Assembly (NCBI GenBank): GCA_004554665.1
Contig: SFKY01000023.1
Coordinates: forward strand, 1-32,763
Source of the DNA: Bacteroidales bacterium
GTDB taxonomy: Bacteria > Bacteroidota > Bacteroidia > Bacteroidales > Bacteroidaceae
Reading direction: 5' to 3'
Length of the DNA stretch: 32,763 nucleotides
A program made the translations under genes and the position numbers. Numbering within the stretch: the first letter of the stretch is position 1; every line of letters starts with the position of its first letter. Below, one piece after another: positions 24,841 to 32,358 of this stretch. The notes under the pieces were generated by a model. That model worked only from the letters and a program-made list of their open reading frames with translations. It was not told where the DNA came from and made no database searches.

Positions 24841-25038
24841 ATGATGAAAGCATTCTTAAAACTATATCACGACCTTTTTGTGTATAACCCTGTCGCAATG
24901 ATACTGACGACAGCAGTTATGCTATGGATTTGCGCTCCCGTTTATTTATACATCATTGTTAAATTCATTGCGTTGATAAAGTTCTTCAAGGGCAAGGTAA
25001 CAGAAACGCACAGACTACATGGTATCAGCAAGAAATAG
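24841..25038 (+). CDS. Small membrane protein, unrecognised
   Basis: A 65-residue frame from the ATG at 24841 (MMKAFLKLYHDLFVYNPVAM). It has two close hydrophobic stretches (MILTTAVMLWICAPVYLYIIVKFIALIKFF) and a basic tail. No family recognised. It has a plausible promoter. It overlaps the open frame of the TPR remnant beginning at 24963, so it may simply be the surviving start of a rearranged gene. Confidence 0.4.
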   Translation: MMKAFLKLYHDLFVYNPVAMILTTAVMLWICAPVYLYIIVKFIALIKFFKGKVTETHRLHGISKK

Positions 25039-25475
25039 AAAACGCATGGGAAAACCATATATTACAAAAGCCAATAGCTAACACCCCCTTGTTTAGAACG
25101 GCAGTTGACTACTATCTGCTACATGGCACCCATAACGAAAGAGTTCTTGTCCAATATCTGCTGGGAGTTGTCCATTATCAAGCTGGAAATGTTAAAACAG
25201 CACTCTACTATATGGTAACTGCTCTTCATGAAGGAGAGAATGCTAAAGGAGTAGCCGCTTCAAAACTGAAGAAGATAATCCACAAAGACATGAACTTCAT
25301 CACAAAGAAGCACTATTTCACTTCAACACAAATAGTAACTCTCAAAAACACCGTTTTGCAAAACCAATTTCGGCATGACGCCGATAAGTCGTCAAAACAG
25401 CTTACACTCATGAAGCGTCTATTACTCACATTCTTATTGCTCTTCTCACTCGCCTCTGTTTTTCTGCTTATCATA
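24963..25475 (+). pseudogene. TPR and membrane part of a broken TPR/TM/HTH regulator
   Basis: An open frame without a clear start. It contains PIANTPLFRTAVDYYLLHG and VLVQYLLGVVHYQAGNVKTALYYMVTALHEGE. These are TPR repeats of the kind found in Bacteroidetes proteins with N-terminal TPRs, one membrane helix, a coiled coil and a C-terminal HTH. The membrane helix LLLTFLLLFSLASVFLLI follows. The frame then runs into DNA that is antisense phage sequence (PPSLCISA) and stops at 25505. The matching C-terminal HTH piece reappears at about 25940-26131. I read this as one gene cut by foreign DNA. Confidence 0.5.
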
Positions 25476-25782
25476 ATCCCTCCCTCGTTGTGTATCTCAG
25501 CGTAGGGAACTGATGTTCCGACGGTGACGCGGTAGTCGTCTGGGTGGTAGTATATGGATCCGTAGAGGTTCTGTCGTGAGGACATGAGCGGTCCGTATTT
25601 GTCGGGGCGTTTCTTCCGTTGCCACGCCTGTGTGCCGTTGTCCTGTAAGCCCCCCTGCCGGAATCCCTCTTGGAAGTGGTCTTTTGCGATTCGTCCGACC
25701 TTGATGGGGAGCGTTCGTCGGAGTGCCTATTCTATTTCGGCTCGTTTCTCGTTGAGGAGTTGCTGAAATTGTTCGATATTCA
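25467..25782 (-). pseudogene. Fragment of a phage virion morphogenesis (Mu gpG-like) gene
   Basis: Minus strand. From the ATG at 25782 it reads MNIEQFQQLLNEKRAEIE, then an in-frame TAG. It resumes as ALRRTLPIKVGRIAKDHFQEG, then KKRPDKYGPLMSSRQNLYGSIYYHPDDY and VTVGTSVPYAEIHNEGG. The L-x-S-I and VGTxVPYAxIHNEGG pattern fits phage virion morphogenesis/tail completion proteins of Mu-like phages. It ends abruptly at about 25470, where the residues that usually follow are missing. The premature stop and truncation make it a remnant. Its order relative to the tape measure fragment (upstream on the same strand) matches phage gene order. Confidence 0.6.
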
Positions 25783-25841
25783 TTTTTTTGAGATTTATTT
25801 TGGAGATTGCGATAGAAGTCGTATCTTTGCACTTAGAAAAG

Positions 25842-25951
25842 ATAGCGTTAGAAGAACCGCCCCAGATTTGGAGTTCTGGCAAGCCGTTCCTCTTTCGCAT
25901 CCCTATAGAAATAGCGTTAGAAAGCGGCCCCAGATTTGGAGTTCTGGTAAG
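25842..25951. repeat. Pair of 42/41-bp direct repeats with internal dyad
   Basis: 25842-25883 and 25911-25951 are near-identical (both begin ATAGCGTTAGAA and end CCAGATTTGGAGTTCTGG plus a few bases). The start-to-start distance is 69 bp and the gap is 27 bp. Each contains CCAGA-N8-TCTGG (25862-25879 and 25930-25947), able to form a small hairpin. Located between the phage fragment and the HTH fragment. Not recognised. Confidence 0.6.
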
Positions 25952-26131
25952 TTTCTTTCTTTCGCTATTATCTGTCTACTCGTCAAATTAGGTTTTATCC
26001 CATCTGAGATGGCCATTTTACTCGTCACCAGTCGACAAAATATTGCCAATATTCGCAAATGTCTTCTCAAACGCTATTTCGAGAAAGATGGTATCCCCGC
26101 CGACTTTGATCGAGAGATACAGACTCTTTGA
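25940..26131 (+). pseudogene. C-terminal HTH part of a broken TPR/TM/HTH regulator
   Basis: The frame ends in FAIICLLVKLGFIPSEMAILLVTSRQNIANIRKCLLKRYF followed by GIPADFDREIQTL. This closely follows the pattern of the C-terminal LuxR-like helix-turn-helix of Bacteroidetes TPR/TM regulators (an ICLLIK-type helix, a P-x-E-I-A-x-L turn, a recognition helix with S/N-I-x-N-x-R, then a D-FD-x-I end). It has no start of its own and lies in a different frame from the TPR piece at 24963-25475. The same final domain is missing from the shortened gene at 15410. Confidence 0.5.
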
Positions 26132-26181
26132 CTCTCTTTAATAATCAAGATGTATCATATTTCATAACTAAAAACTATATT

Positions 26182-26571
26182 ATGGGCATTTTTTCAATAA
26201 TCGGATTGCTGATCGTGCTGCTTACAGCAGCTTATTGGCTGTGTCCCGAACATTGGTTGGGACACAAGACGAGAAGCGTATATGTCACCTTGGTGGCATG
26301 CTGTATCTACTGGGCGGCTTTCATGGTGGTGCATGCCGCCTGCGGCGGATTCTCCCACACGTTGAGTGGCGTAACGGTTTGGATGGCAGTCGGATTCCTG
26401 CCTTGGATGCTCTTGGTCCATGCCATGCCGTTTGCCCGACACACAGACGGACAGAGCACTGAGGCCAACACCCTCGTGCGCCATATCGTATTCTTCGCCG
26501 CCGGCACAGCTGCAGCCGCTCTCATCCTCTTGGCCGTCGCCACCTTGCTGGTGATGCACACGCAGATGTAA
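26182..26571 (+). CDS. Small four-helix inner-membrane protein, unrecognised
   Basis: A 129-residue protein from the ATG at 26182 (MGIFSIIGLLIVLLTAAYWL). About four membrane segments are visible: ~4-20, ~35-55, ~65-85 and ~105-125. A histidine-containing loop (HAMPFARHTDGQSTEANTLVRH) follows the third. No family recognised and no catalytic motif stands out. The frame is open back to 26128, but the 26182 start follows an A/T-rich stretch and puts the first helix at the N-terminus. It converges on the thioredoxin gene across the palindrome at 26652-26712. Confidence 0.6.
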   Translation: MGIFSIIGLLIVLLTAAYWLCPEHWLGHKTRSVYVTLVACCIYWAAFMVVHAACGGFSHTLSGVTVWMAVGFLPWMLLVHAMPFARHTDGQSTEANTLVRHIVFFAAGTAAAALILLAVATLLVMHTQM

Positions 26572-26651
26572 CCGTTGGCCGGACCTGCGATCATCTTTGA
26601 CTCTGCTGTGAGATGCAATCGGTTTCCTTTCGGGAATAGTTTTGCTTGACA

Positions 26652-26712
26652 GAGTTGAGCCCTCACCCTATCCCTCGCCCACCGGGAGAGGGATAGGGTG
26701 AGGGCTCAACTC
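26652..26712. repeat. REP-like perfect 25-bp inverted repeat, copy 2
   Basis: Arms 26652-26676 and 26688-26712 are perfect inverted copies with an 11-nt loop. The arm core GCCCTCACCCTATCCCTC is shared with 15173-15259. It lies between two convergent genes and could terminate both strands. Confidence 0.75.
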
Positions 26713-26765
26713 CTCAAATCATCAGGAAGCGAATAGTAGTAAATCTTCCCAATAATGGCTTAGCC

Positions 26766-28781
26766 TTAACGCAAGCGGGCTTTGATACGCTGGATAGACA
26801 GGCGGTAATCTTCCACGGTCATTCCTTTTTCCAGCTCCGTCAGCAGGGCTACTATTTTTGCTTTCTGGTCAGGAGTGACTATCTTCTCTATGCGACTCAA
26901 TTCGGCTATGACATCCATGCACGCTTTCTCATCCGCTATCTGCTTGCGCAGGTTGGACAGGATATGGATGATTTCGCCTATTTGACCGACCTGCTTACCG
27001 TCTATAATCTGTCGTAACCGCATGCAGTATTGCAACTTCAACGCACCTTTATAGTCTTCTTTCCCTAAGTTTTTCAGGACACTGATCCGTTTGTCAAAGT
27101 CCAATCCCATGCGCTTGTAGACTCTGAACTCCTCTGCGTAGGTGCGCATGATTTTTTCTTCTACCACTTCACGTCCCAGATGTTTGCCAAAGTCATCCCT
27201 TTCTTTCAACAGACGCTCAAACAGAGGGTTGTCTGTAGACTTGATTTCATTGTTCAGCAGATCCCAATTGTCGGGCATACACAGTTCGGCAGTGGAAAGT
27301 GGCATCAACAATTCATTGATGACAGGCACCAAGTCACCGCTCGGACTTCGTCGCAGCAAGGCAACATATTGGCGCAGAAACTCGGGAGTGCGGTCATTCG
27401 CCTTGTACCGTCTCTCCATTTCTACCCTTGCCACAGCATCATCCATCTTGTCGACAAAGGCCTTGGCCTGTTTTCCTGTGGTGGCTCCGGTCTCCATGCA
27501 GTAGAGTGAGCCGTCGGGATTGAGGATGAGGAAAGTGGGATACATACGTACATTGTATTTGCGGGCGATGTCCACGCCCTCTCCCTTTTCCATATCACGC
27601 ATCAACGACACGTAGCGGGGATTGAAGTAATCGCCACACTCCTTCAATGGGAATATCACCTTGGCCATATACTTGCAGGGCACACAACTCTGCGTATAGC
27701 AATCGACAAAAACCCTTTTTCCTTCACGGGCCGCCTTGTCCAAAGCCTGCTGCAGAGTAAGTTCCTCAAAGAGAATGCCCTGTTGCGGTGTGCAGACAGC
27801 GGTGAGCACTTGTTCCAACTCCTCAGGAGAAGAGGCGTAGAGTGTCACGATTCTTCCTTCAGCATCAATAACGAAATAGCGGGGAATACCCACAATCTTG
27901 TAGTCTTGCTCAAACGACGAGCCTCCTTCCACATCGGCCCGCCAGTTAAGCGTCCCCTTTATTTGGTGCTTGTCAATCGCATCGAGCCATGCCCGATAAG
28001 ACTTGTTTCGGTCTATGGAGAGGGTGGCAAAGACCACATCCTGACGGTGCCCCCATCGCTGGCACAACTGGATGAAAGCAGGCATCTTCTCCAAACAACT
28101 GGAACACCAGGTAGCCCACACGTCCACTACAACCACCTTGCCGCGCAGTTCGGCAAAGGTATGCGTTTTTCCCTCTACATCTTTCAACTCAGACAATGGA
28201 GCCAAGTGTCCCTTCATCAGTTTCTCATACTCATCATACAGCGCGAGCAAACGCTGCTTGCGCGGGCTATCGTCCACATTTTGCGCTATGAGAGGACGCA
28301 GGGCTGCCAACCCCTCTGTACATCCCCTGTTCTGGAACGCGAACTCTATATTGGCCATATAAGGCTCGTGAAGCAAAGGATGTGGGGCGGAGAATACCTC
28401 TCGCAACTTGAAATAATCGTTTTTGTTTAATGGGCGGAAAGGGAAACGGGTGGTAAATCCCAAACCATCGCGTGCCGCATCAAACGACTCTCCCTTTTTC
28501 AATGCCTGCAACATATAATAGTAGTCGGCAAAATCGATGGGGCGATGTTCCTTCATGTAGGCCACGACGGTGGTGTCGGCCAAATCGAGGACAGGAAGCC
28601 TTGACAACAGGCTGTCCCTATTCGTAATGTTCCCTTTGTGCTCCATGATATACTCGCCACACTCCCAGACAAGACGGCACTGCTCCCGTAAAATCTTAGG
28701 AGAGGATGATGCCTGTTGGGCAAGGAGCGTAACGGAGAAACACCATGCAGACAAACTGACCAGTAGCTTATATTGAATCAT
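26766..28781 (-). CDS. Exported double-thioredoxin-domain protein (TlpA-like)
   Basis: A 671-residue protein with a signal peptide (LLVSLSAWCFSVTLLAQ). After an N-terminal helical region (~30-190) comes a TlpA/ResA-type domain with WATWCSSCLEKMPAF (C225-x-x-C228) and the cis-proline GIPRYFVID. A second thioredoxin fold follows, with CYTQSCVPCKYMAKVIF (C366-x-x-C369) and MYPTFLILNPDGSLY. A ~200-residue helical C-terminus (~460-671) is unrecognised. Such proteins reduce or shuffle disulfides in the periplasm. It follows a SusD/lipoprotein pair, a setting in which TlpA-like proteins are common in Bacteroidetes. Two different CxxC sites suggest an electron-relay or two-substrate role (inference). 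Confidence 0.82.
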   Translation of the reverse strand: MIQYKLLVSLSAWCFSVTLLAQQASSSPKILREQCRLVWECGEYIMEHKGNITNRDSLLSRLPVLDLADTTVVAYMKEHRPIDFADYYYMLQALKKGESFDAARDGLGFTTRFPFRPLNKNDYFKLREVFSAPHPLLHEPYMANIEFAFQNRGCTEGLAALRPLIAQNVDDSPRKQRLLALYDEYEKLMKGHLAPLSELKDVEGKTHTFAELRGKVVVVDVWATWCSSCLEKMPAFIQLCQRWGHRQDVVFATLSIDRNKSYRAWLDAIDKHQIKGTLNWRADVEGGSSFEQDYKIVGIPRYFVIDAEGRIVTLYASSPEELEQVLTAVCTPQQGILFEELTLQQALDKAAREGKRVFVDCYTQSCVPCKYMAKVIFPLKECGDYFNPRYVSLMRDMEKGEGVDIARKYNVRMYPTFLILNPDGSLYCMETGATTGKQAKAFVDKMDDAVARVEMERRYKANDRTPEFLRQYVALLRRSPSGDLVPVINELLMPLSTAELCMPDNWDLLNNEIKSTDNPLFERLLKERDDFGKHLGREVVEEKIMRTYAEEFRVYKRMGLDFDKRISVLKNLGKEDYKGALKLQYCMRLRQIIDGKQVGQIGEIIHILSNLRKQIADEKACMDVIAELSRIEKIVTPDQKAKIVALLTELEKGMTVEDYRLSIQRIKARLR

Positions 28782-28802
28782 ATACGGTTGGAATAGATAA
28801 TA

Positions 28803-28841
28803 TCAAGGCAAAGATACACGAAATATGTATCTTTGCCTTGA
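28803..28841. promoter_or_regulatory. Perfect 16-bp stem carrying a -7 box in each strand
   Basis: 28803-28818 pairs with 28826-28841 around a 7-nt loop. On the minus strand TATCTTTG (28816-28809) is a consensus -7 box 27 bp before the thioredoxin ATG at 28781. The same box occurs on the plus strand inside the other arm. It begins 13 bp after the preceding gene, so it may be terminator and promoter together. Confidence 0.5.
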
Positions 28842-28853
28842 AGACGTAAACAT

Positions 28854-30308
28854 TTATTCTTGCGGTCCCTTAGCTATGCTTTCCAAATCAATACCATAGG
28901 TACCCTTCATATAAGTGAGCAAATCTTCGTATTGCTTACTGATGAGAGGATACTGGTCTTGAGGATATTTCTTGTAGAACTCATCCTTGGTATAGAACAT
29001 TGCCATACGGATGAAGTTCAAGAAATAGTCTTTAGGATTAGCCGCAGTACTGTTCTCTGTCCAATATTGAGGACCATTGTACACATCTTTGTAATATACA
29101 AACGCAAGTTCTGCCCTGTAAGCAGGCAGCTCCTCGGGTGCATATACATAATAGATGAATCCCCGCTTCAGACGATGATTCTCATTTTCCAGATTATTTG
29201 TATTATCGGCTACAAATTTAGTCTCAAAATCGAGATTGCCTAACCAGTCTGTGGGCACAGCTATTTTTCCGTTCTCTTTGGCTGCTTTGATAATCGCATA
29301 CAAGAACGAACAGCGTTTCAGCTTCATCGCTTTGGCATCACTGCCAGCAATTTCTGAGTTCTTAAAACTTATAGCCCAATAATCGAAACCATTCAGATAA
29401 TAGGAAATGAAACCTGGCACTACATCATCAACAACACCTGTACCAGTACCGCCCGTGCCACCAGTACCGCCCGTGCCACCAGTACCGCCCGTGCCACCGG
29501 TACCGCCAGTACCGCCTGTACCACCGGTACCTGTTCCAGTGCCACCTGTTCCAGTACCAGTGCCTGTGCCACCAGTGCCAGTACCTGTTCCGCCCGTGCC
29601 ACCAGTACCACCTGTTCCGCCAGTGCCACCAGTACCACCTGTGCCTGTTCCTGTGCCACCAGTGCCAGTACCAGTACCCGTTCCACCGGTACCACCGGTT
29701 CCTCCAGTATCACCTGTTCCACCGGTACCACCTGTTCCGCCTGTGCCACCTGTTCCGCCTGTGCCACCTGTACCTGTACCCGTTCCTCCGGTGCCAGTTC
29801 CTGTACCACCTGTACCCGTTCCTCCGGTATCTGTTCCTGTACCACCAGTACCTCCAGTGCCTCCAGTGCCGCCTCCATCATCATTATTTCCGTCATCAAA
29901 CCCACGTTCTACTCCACAGAAATTCTTCATCATATAGATTTTCAGTGGGAATCCAGACCGAGTCATATCCGGAGTAAGATTGGGAAAGATTTGCTTCTTG
30001 AAGAAATCCACATAGAATGGGACATCCTTGTCAGGCAGATCTTCTCCCTTATATATCAATCCGGTACCGTCTGAGGTCCATGAACGGTTCAGGTCGGTCT
30101 CTGTGATATCTTTATAGAGCAAATATACACCATATTGGTCATGTATATCCTTGATTTCATAATCGAAATCATTCGTTCCTTGCGGAAACTGCATTCTCAG
30201 TACAGAATAGTTGCCAGAAGGTTCCAATGCATCTTCTGAGGAACTGCAAGCTGCAAAGATGCTACACAGTCCGATTCCGGTCCAATATAAAAACTTTTTC
30301 ATCATCAT
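28854..30308 (-). CDS. SusCD-associated metallohydrolase-like lipoprotein lacking HExxH, with Gly/Thr repeat
   Basis: A 484-residue lipoprotein (signal IGLCSIFAACSSS, lipid on C21). The N-terminal ~140 residues (NDFDYEIKDIHDQYGVYLLYKDI; PFYVDFFKKQIFPNL) and the C-terminal ~190 residues resemble the putative zinc metallohydrolase lipoproteins encoded beside SusC/SusD in Bacteroidetes. Matching C-terminal segments are LKRGFIYYVYA, AELAFVYYKDVYNGPQYW and YEDLLTYMKGTYGIDLESI. There is no HExxH anywhere: only two histidines occur, and the matching segment reads KRCSFLYAIIKAAKEN. About residues 145-292 are an uninterrupted Gly/Thr repeat. The start overlaps the SusD stop by 4 bp, so the two are coupled. 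Probably a surface binding protein derived from a hydrolase. Confidence 0.65.
   Translation of the reverse strand: MMMKKFLYWTGIGLCSIFAACSSSEDALEPSGNYSVLRMQFPQGTNDFDYEIKDIHDQYGVYLLYKDITETDLNRSWTSDGTGLIYKGEDLPDKDVPFYVDFFKKQIFPNLTPDMTRSGFPLKIYMMKNFCGVERGFDDGNNDDGGGTGGTGGTGGTGTDTGGTGTGGTGTGTGGTGTGTGGTGGTGGTGGTGGTGGTGDTGGTGGTGGTGTGTGTGGTGTGTGGTGGTGGTGGTGGTGGTGTGTGGTGTGTGTGGTGTGTGGTGGTGGTGGTGGTGGTGGTGGTGGTGTGVVDDVVPGFISYYLNGFDYWAISFKNSEIAGSDAKAMKLKRCSFLYAIIKAAKENGKIAVPTDWLGNLDFETKFVADNTNNLENENHRLKRGFIYYVYAPEELPAYRAELAFVYYKDVYNGPQYWTENSTAANPKDYFLNFIRMAMFYTKDEFYKKYPQDQYPLISKQYEDLLTYMKGTYGIDLESIAKGPQE
29433..29876. repeat. Gly/Thr-coding tandem repeat, ~444 bp
   Basis: On the minus strand the DNA encodes a run of GGT and GT units (~148 residues, almost only Gly and Thr). 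The nucleotide units vary at third positions, and the spacing of GGTGGT versus GTGT units is irregular. The opposite strand reads as Pro-Pro-Val, which is a shadow. Length is likely to vary by slippage or recombination. Confidence 0.9.
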
Positions 30309-32230
30309 AAATCTTCATTTGTAATAGTTGTCAATACACCTGCACGTTTTCCACCCAATTCGTTTTGCTGCAATCGTCCATTACGGTCGAGTGAATTTTT
30401 GGGAATGGGTACCGTATAGAGCAAATCGTTTTCATTCAAAGTGTATGTCAGATACGAGTTTTCGCTTTCGTACCATATATGCTTAATCTCTTTCATGCCC
30501 CAACGACGCAGGTCATACCAGCGATGATCCTCGAAGCAGAGTTCTCTTCTCCGCTCTTCGCGTACAAAGTTTACCAGTTCTTCCGCATCGCTGATATCCT
30601 TGGCGACATATCCCTCTGCCGAGAAACGCTTTTGCCTCAACGTATTCAATGCTGAAAGAGCTTGGGTGCGCGCGTTGTCATCCCCCCCATTCAAGAACAT
30701 CATGGCCTTGGCTTCTGCATAGTTCAGATAGGCTTCAGAAAGGCGTAGACTTCTTCCAAAAGTCACCAACGCCGATACGGGTTTAAACGTAGAGGTATTC
30801 ACTTTCATCTTGCCGTAAGTTTGCGGCATCGATCCCGATACGCCTGTAGTAGGATAATTTTTAGTGGTACGGTGTACGATGTAGCGCTCCTTGCGCAAGT
30901 CGTCTTCCTCAAAAGAGTTCATGAGCCCGTCTGATGCCCTAAAATAGGAGTGCATGACATTTTGGTTTTGGTCTCTTTCAGGATAATCCCGTCCCCATCC
31001 TGCCATGTCCGTGGGATTGCCATAGGGCCAGATGGTCTCTGTGGAGTTTGCATAGGAATGGAAATCGTGGTAATAGGTCAGTTCCGTTTCCAAGTCGGTG
31101 TCATACTGCGTAGTAGGAACTGTATTCAAGTCCAGCAACTTGAATCGCGAGTCCTGCATCACCGCTTCGGCATACTTGGCTGCTTCCTCCTCAGCCTTTA
31201 CCAGGAATTCATCCACGTTGTCAATGGTGACGATGTCGTAGGGAACGCTGATGTACTTCTGAACAGACTCGCCGGCCATAAGTTTCTCAGCCGTATCGCA
31301 GACCGCTTCATTTGCGCCGTCAAGGTCGGAAATAACCGTGCAAAGCACAGAGCCGCCAGCCTTAATATCACGGAGAACTTCAACTTCACCGTCGATACCC
31401 ACGCACTTCACCTGCGGATAGAGACCATGCTCCTTCAGAGCCTGAATGGCACCAATCGCCTCAAGATCCTGGGACGTGAAGATAGCATCCACATCGGGAT
31501 TGGCAGTCAGAGCAGAGTCAAGGCCCTTATAGGTAACTTCAACGGTGCCCGGATAGGTCGTCTGGACGTGCGCAACCTCTTCAAAGCCCCACTCTGTAAT
31601 CATCGCGTCATGGACATAGCCAGCAGCACGGAGTGCGAAATTGTCCTGATGGCCCGTGGTGATGATCTTACCCTGATAGCCGATTTCGGCGCCCAGCATC
31701 ATGTTGATATCCGTCTGGATCGAGAAGTAGTTGAGCTGGATCATGGCGCTGCAGCCTTCAATCCAACCCGCGTCCTGAGAGATCACATAGATGCCCTTGG
31801 AGGCCGCGTCTGCAACAACGTTCTTCATGGAAAAGCTGTCGGCGCACTGGATGACGATGACATCGCAACCTGCCTGAATCAGGTTTTCAACGTCAGTCAC
31901 CTGCTGAGTTGCATCGCCGTTGGCGTTAACAGCGACAACCTTGTGACCGCGGCCTTCGCAAACTTCCTTCAGACCTTCAAACATATGGCGGTTGTGAATA
32001 TTACCCACGCCATTGATGGAGATGCCGATTGTCAGGCTTCCGGTCTTGGGTTCGGGTGCGGGTGCGGGCGCGGAATCTGCGCCGGAATCTGCACCAGCAG
32101 CAGGGGCGTCCGAAGCCTGTTCCGCCGCGGGCTGAGCGGCCGGCTCTTCATTCTGCGCAGGCGCTGCACAGGCAACTGCGAACATCATGAACGCAAAAAC
32201 CAGCGCAAGTACGGAAAGTAGTTTCTTCAT
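30305..32230 (-). CDS. Chimeric frame: Firmicutes-type sugar-binding protein fused to SusD C-terminal half
   Basis: A 641-residue continuous frame made of two unrelated proteins. Residues 1 to ~355 are a nearly complete periplasmic-binding protein of the ribose/galactose (RbsB-like) type. It starts with a lipoprotein signal (AVACAAPA), then an Ala/Pro/Glu linker and a type I fold (LTIGISINGVGNIHNRHMFEG; GCDVIVIQCADS; VDAIFTSQDLEAIGAI; VKCVGIDG). Residues ~356-641 are the C-terminal half of a SusD/RagB glycan-binding lipoprotein: RLSEAYLNYAEAKAM, ALNTLRQKR and VREERRRELCFEDHRWYDLRRWG. The SusD N-terminal TPR half and SusC are absent. A real gene fusion is possible, but an assembly join between two organisms is more likely. 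Confidence 0.8.
   Translation of the reverse strand: MKKLLSVLALVFAFMMFAVACAAPAQNEEPAAQPAAEQASDAPAAGADSGADSAPAPAPEPKTGSLTIGISINGVGNIHNRHMFEGLKEVCEGRGHKVVAVNANGDATQQVTDVENLIQAGCDVIVIQCADSFSMKNVVADAASKGIYVISQDAGWIEGCSAMIQLNYFSIQTDINMMLGAEIGYQGKIITTGHQDNFALRAAGYVHDAMITEWGFEEVAHVQTTYPGTVEVTYKGLDSALTANPDVDAIFTSQDLEAIGAIQALKEHGLYPQVKCVGIDGEVEVLRDIKAGGSVLCTVISDLDGANEAVCDTAEKLMAGESVQKYISVPYDIVTIDNVDEFLVKAEEEAAKYAEAVMQDSRFKLLDLNTVPTTQYDTDLETELTYYHDFHSYANSTETIWPYGNPTDMAGWGRDYPERDQNQNVMHSYFRASDGLMNSFEEDDLRKERYIVHRTTKNYPTTGVSGSMPQTYGKMKVNTSTFKPVSALVTFGRSLRLSEAYLNYAEAKAMMFLNGGDDNARTQALSALNTLRQKRFSAEGYVAKDISDAEELVNFVREERRRELCFEDHRWYDLRRWGMKEIKHIWYESENSYLTYTLNENDLLYTVPIPKNSLDRNGRLQQNELGGKRAGVLTTITNEDL
31150..31195. 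other. Junction between Bacteroidales and Firmicutes-like DNA
   Basis: The protein switches type within EEEAAKYAEAVMQDSRFKLL. Both families can plausibly carry an AAKYAEAV-like segment here, so a short shared stretch may have allowed the join. To the right, a strong Shine-Dalgarno and a YhcH gene are foreign to the rest of the window. Confidence 0.6.
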
Positions 32231-32238
32231 TTCTTCTT

Positions 32239-32244
32239 CTCCTC
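32239..32244 (-). promoter_or_regulatory. Strong Shine-Dalgarno sequence of the binding-protein gene
   Basis: Minus strand GAGGAG, 8 nt before the ATG at 32230, inside a purine-rich leader. No gene in 1-31150 has such a site. Typical of Firmicutes, not of Bacteroidetes. Confidence 0.8.
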
Positions 32245-32358
32245 TTTTTTATTTCGGGCTGTTCGCCCAAGTTTTTTGTTGCGCTAAGCCCAGCGCATCG
32301 TATTCATCTGTTCTCGTAGAAGAACGCCGTCCCATGGCTCTAATTGCTTAAGAACCAT

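Noticed and set aside
25842..25951. A two-repeat CRISPR remnant.
   Set aside because: The repeats are 41-42 bp with indels and a 27-bp spacer, there are only two copies and no cas genes. I keep it as an unexplained repeat.
29407..29937. A plus-strand Pro-Pro-Val repeat protein of 176 residues.
   Set aside because: It is the complement of the Gly/Thr-coding array. The minus-strand frame has a lipoprotein signal and folded flanks, whereas this one has neither.
30950..32221. A 423-codon plus-strand frame opposite the chimeric gene.
   Set aside because: It spans both halves of the chimera on the opposite strand and lacks any domain pattern; it is a shadow frame.
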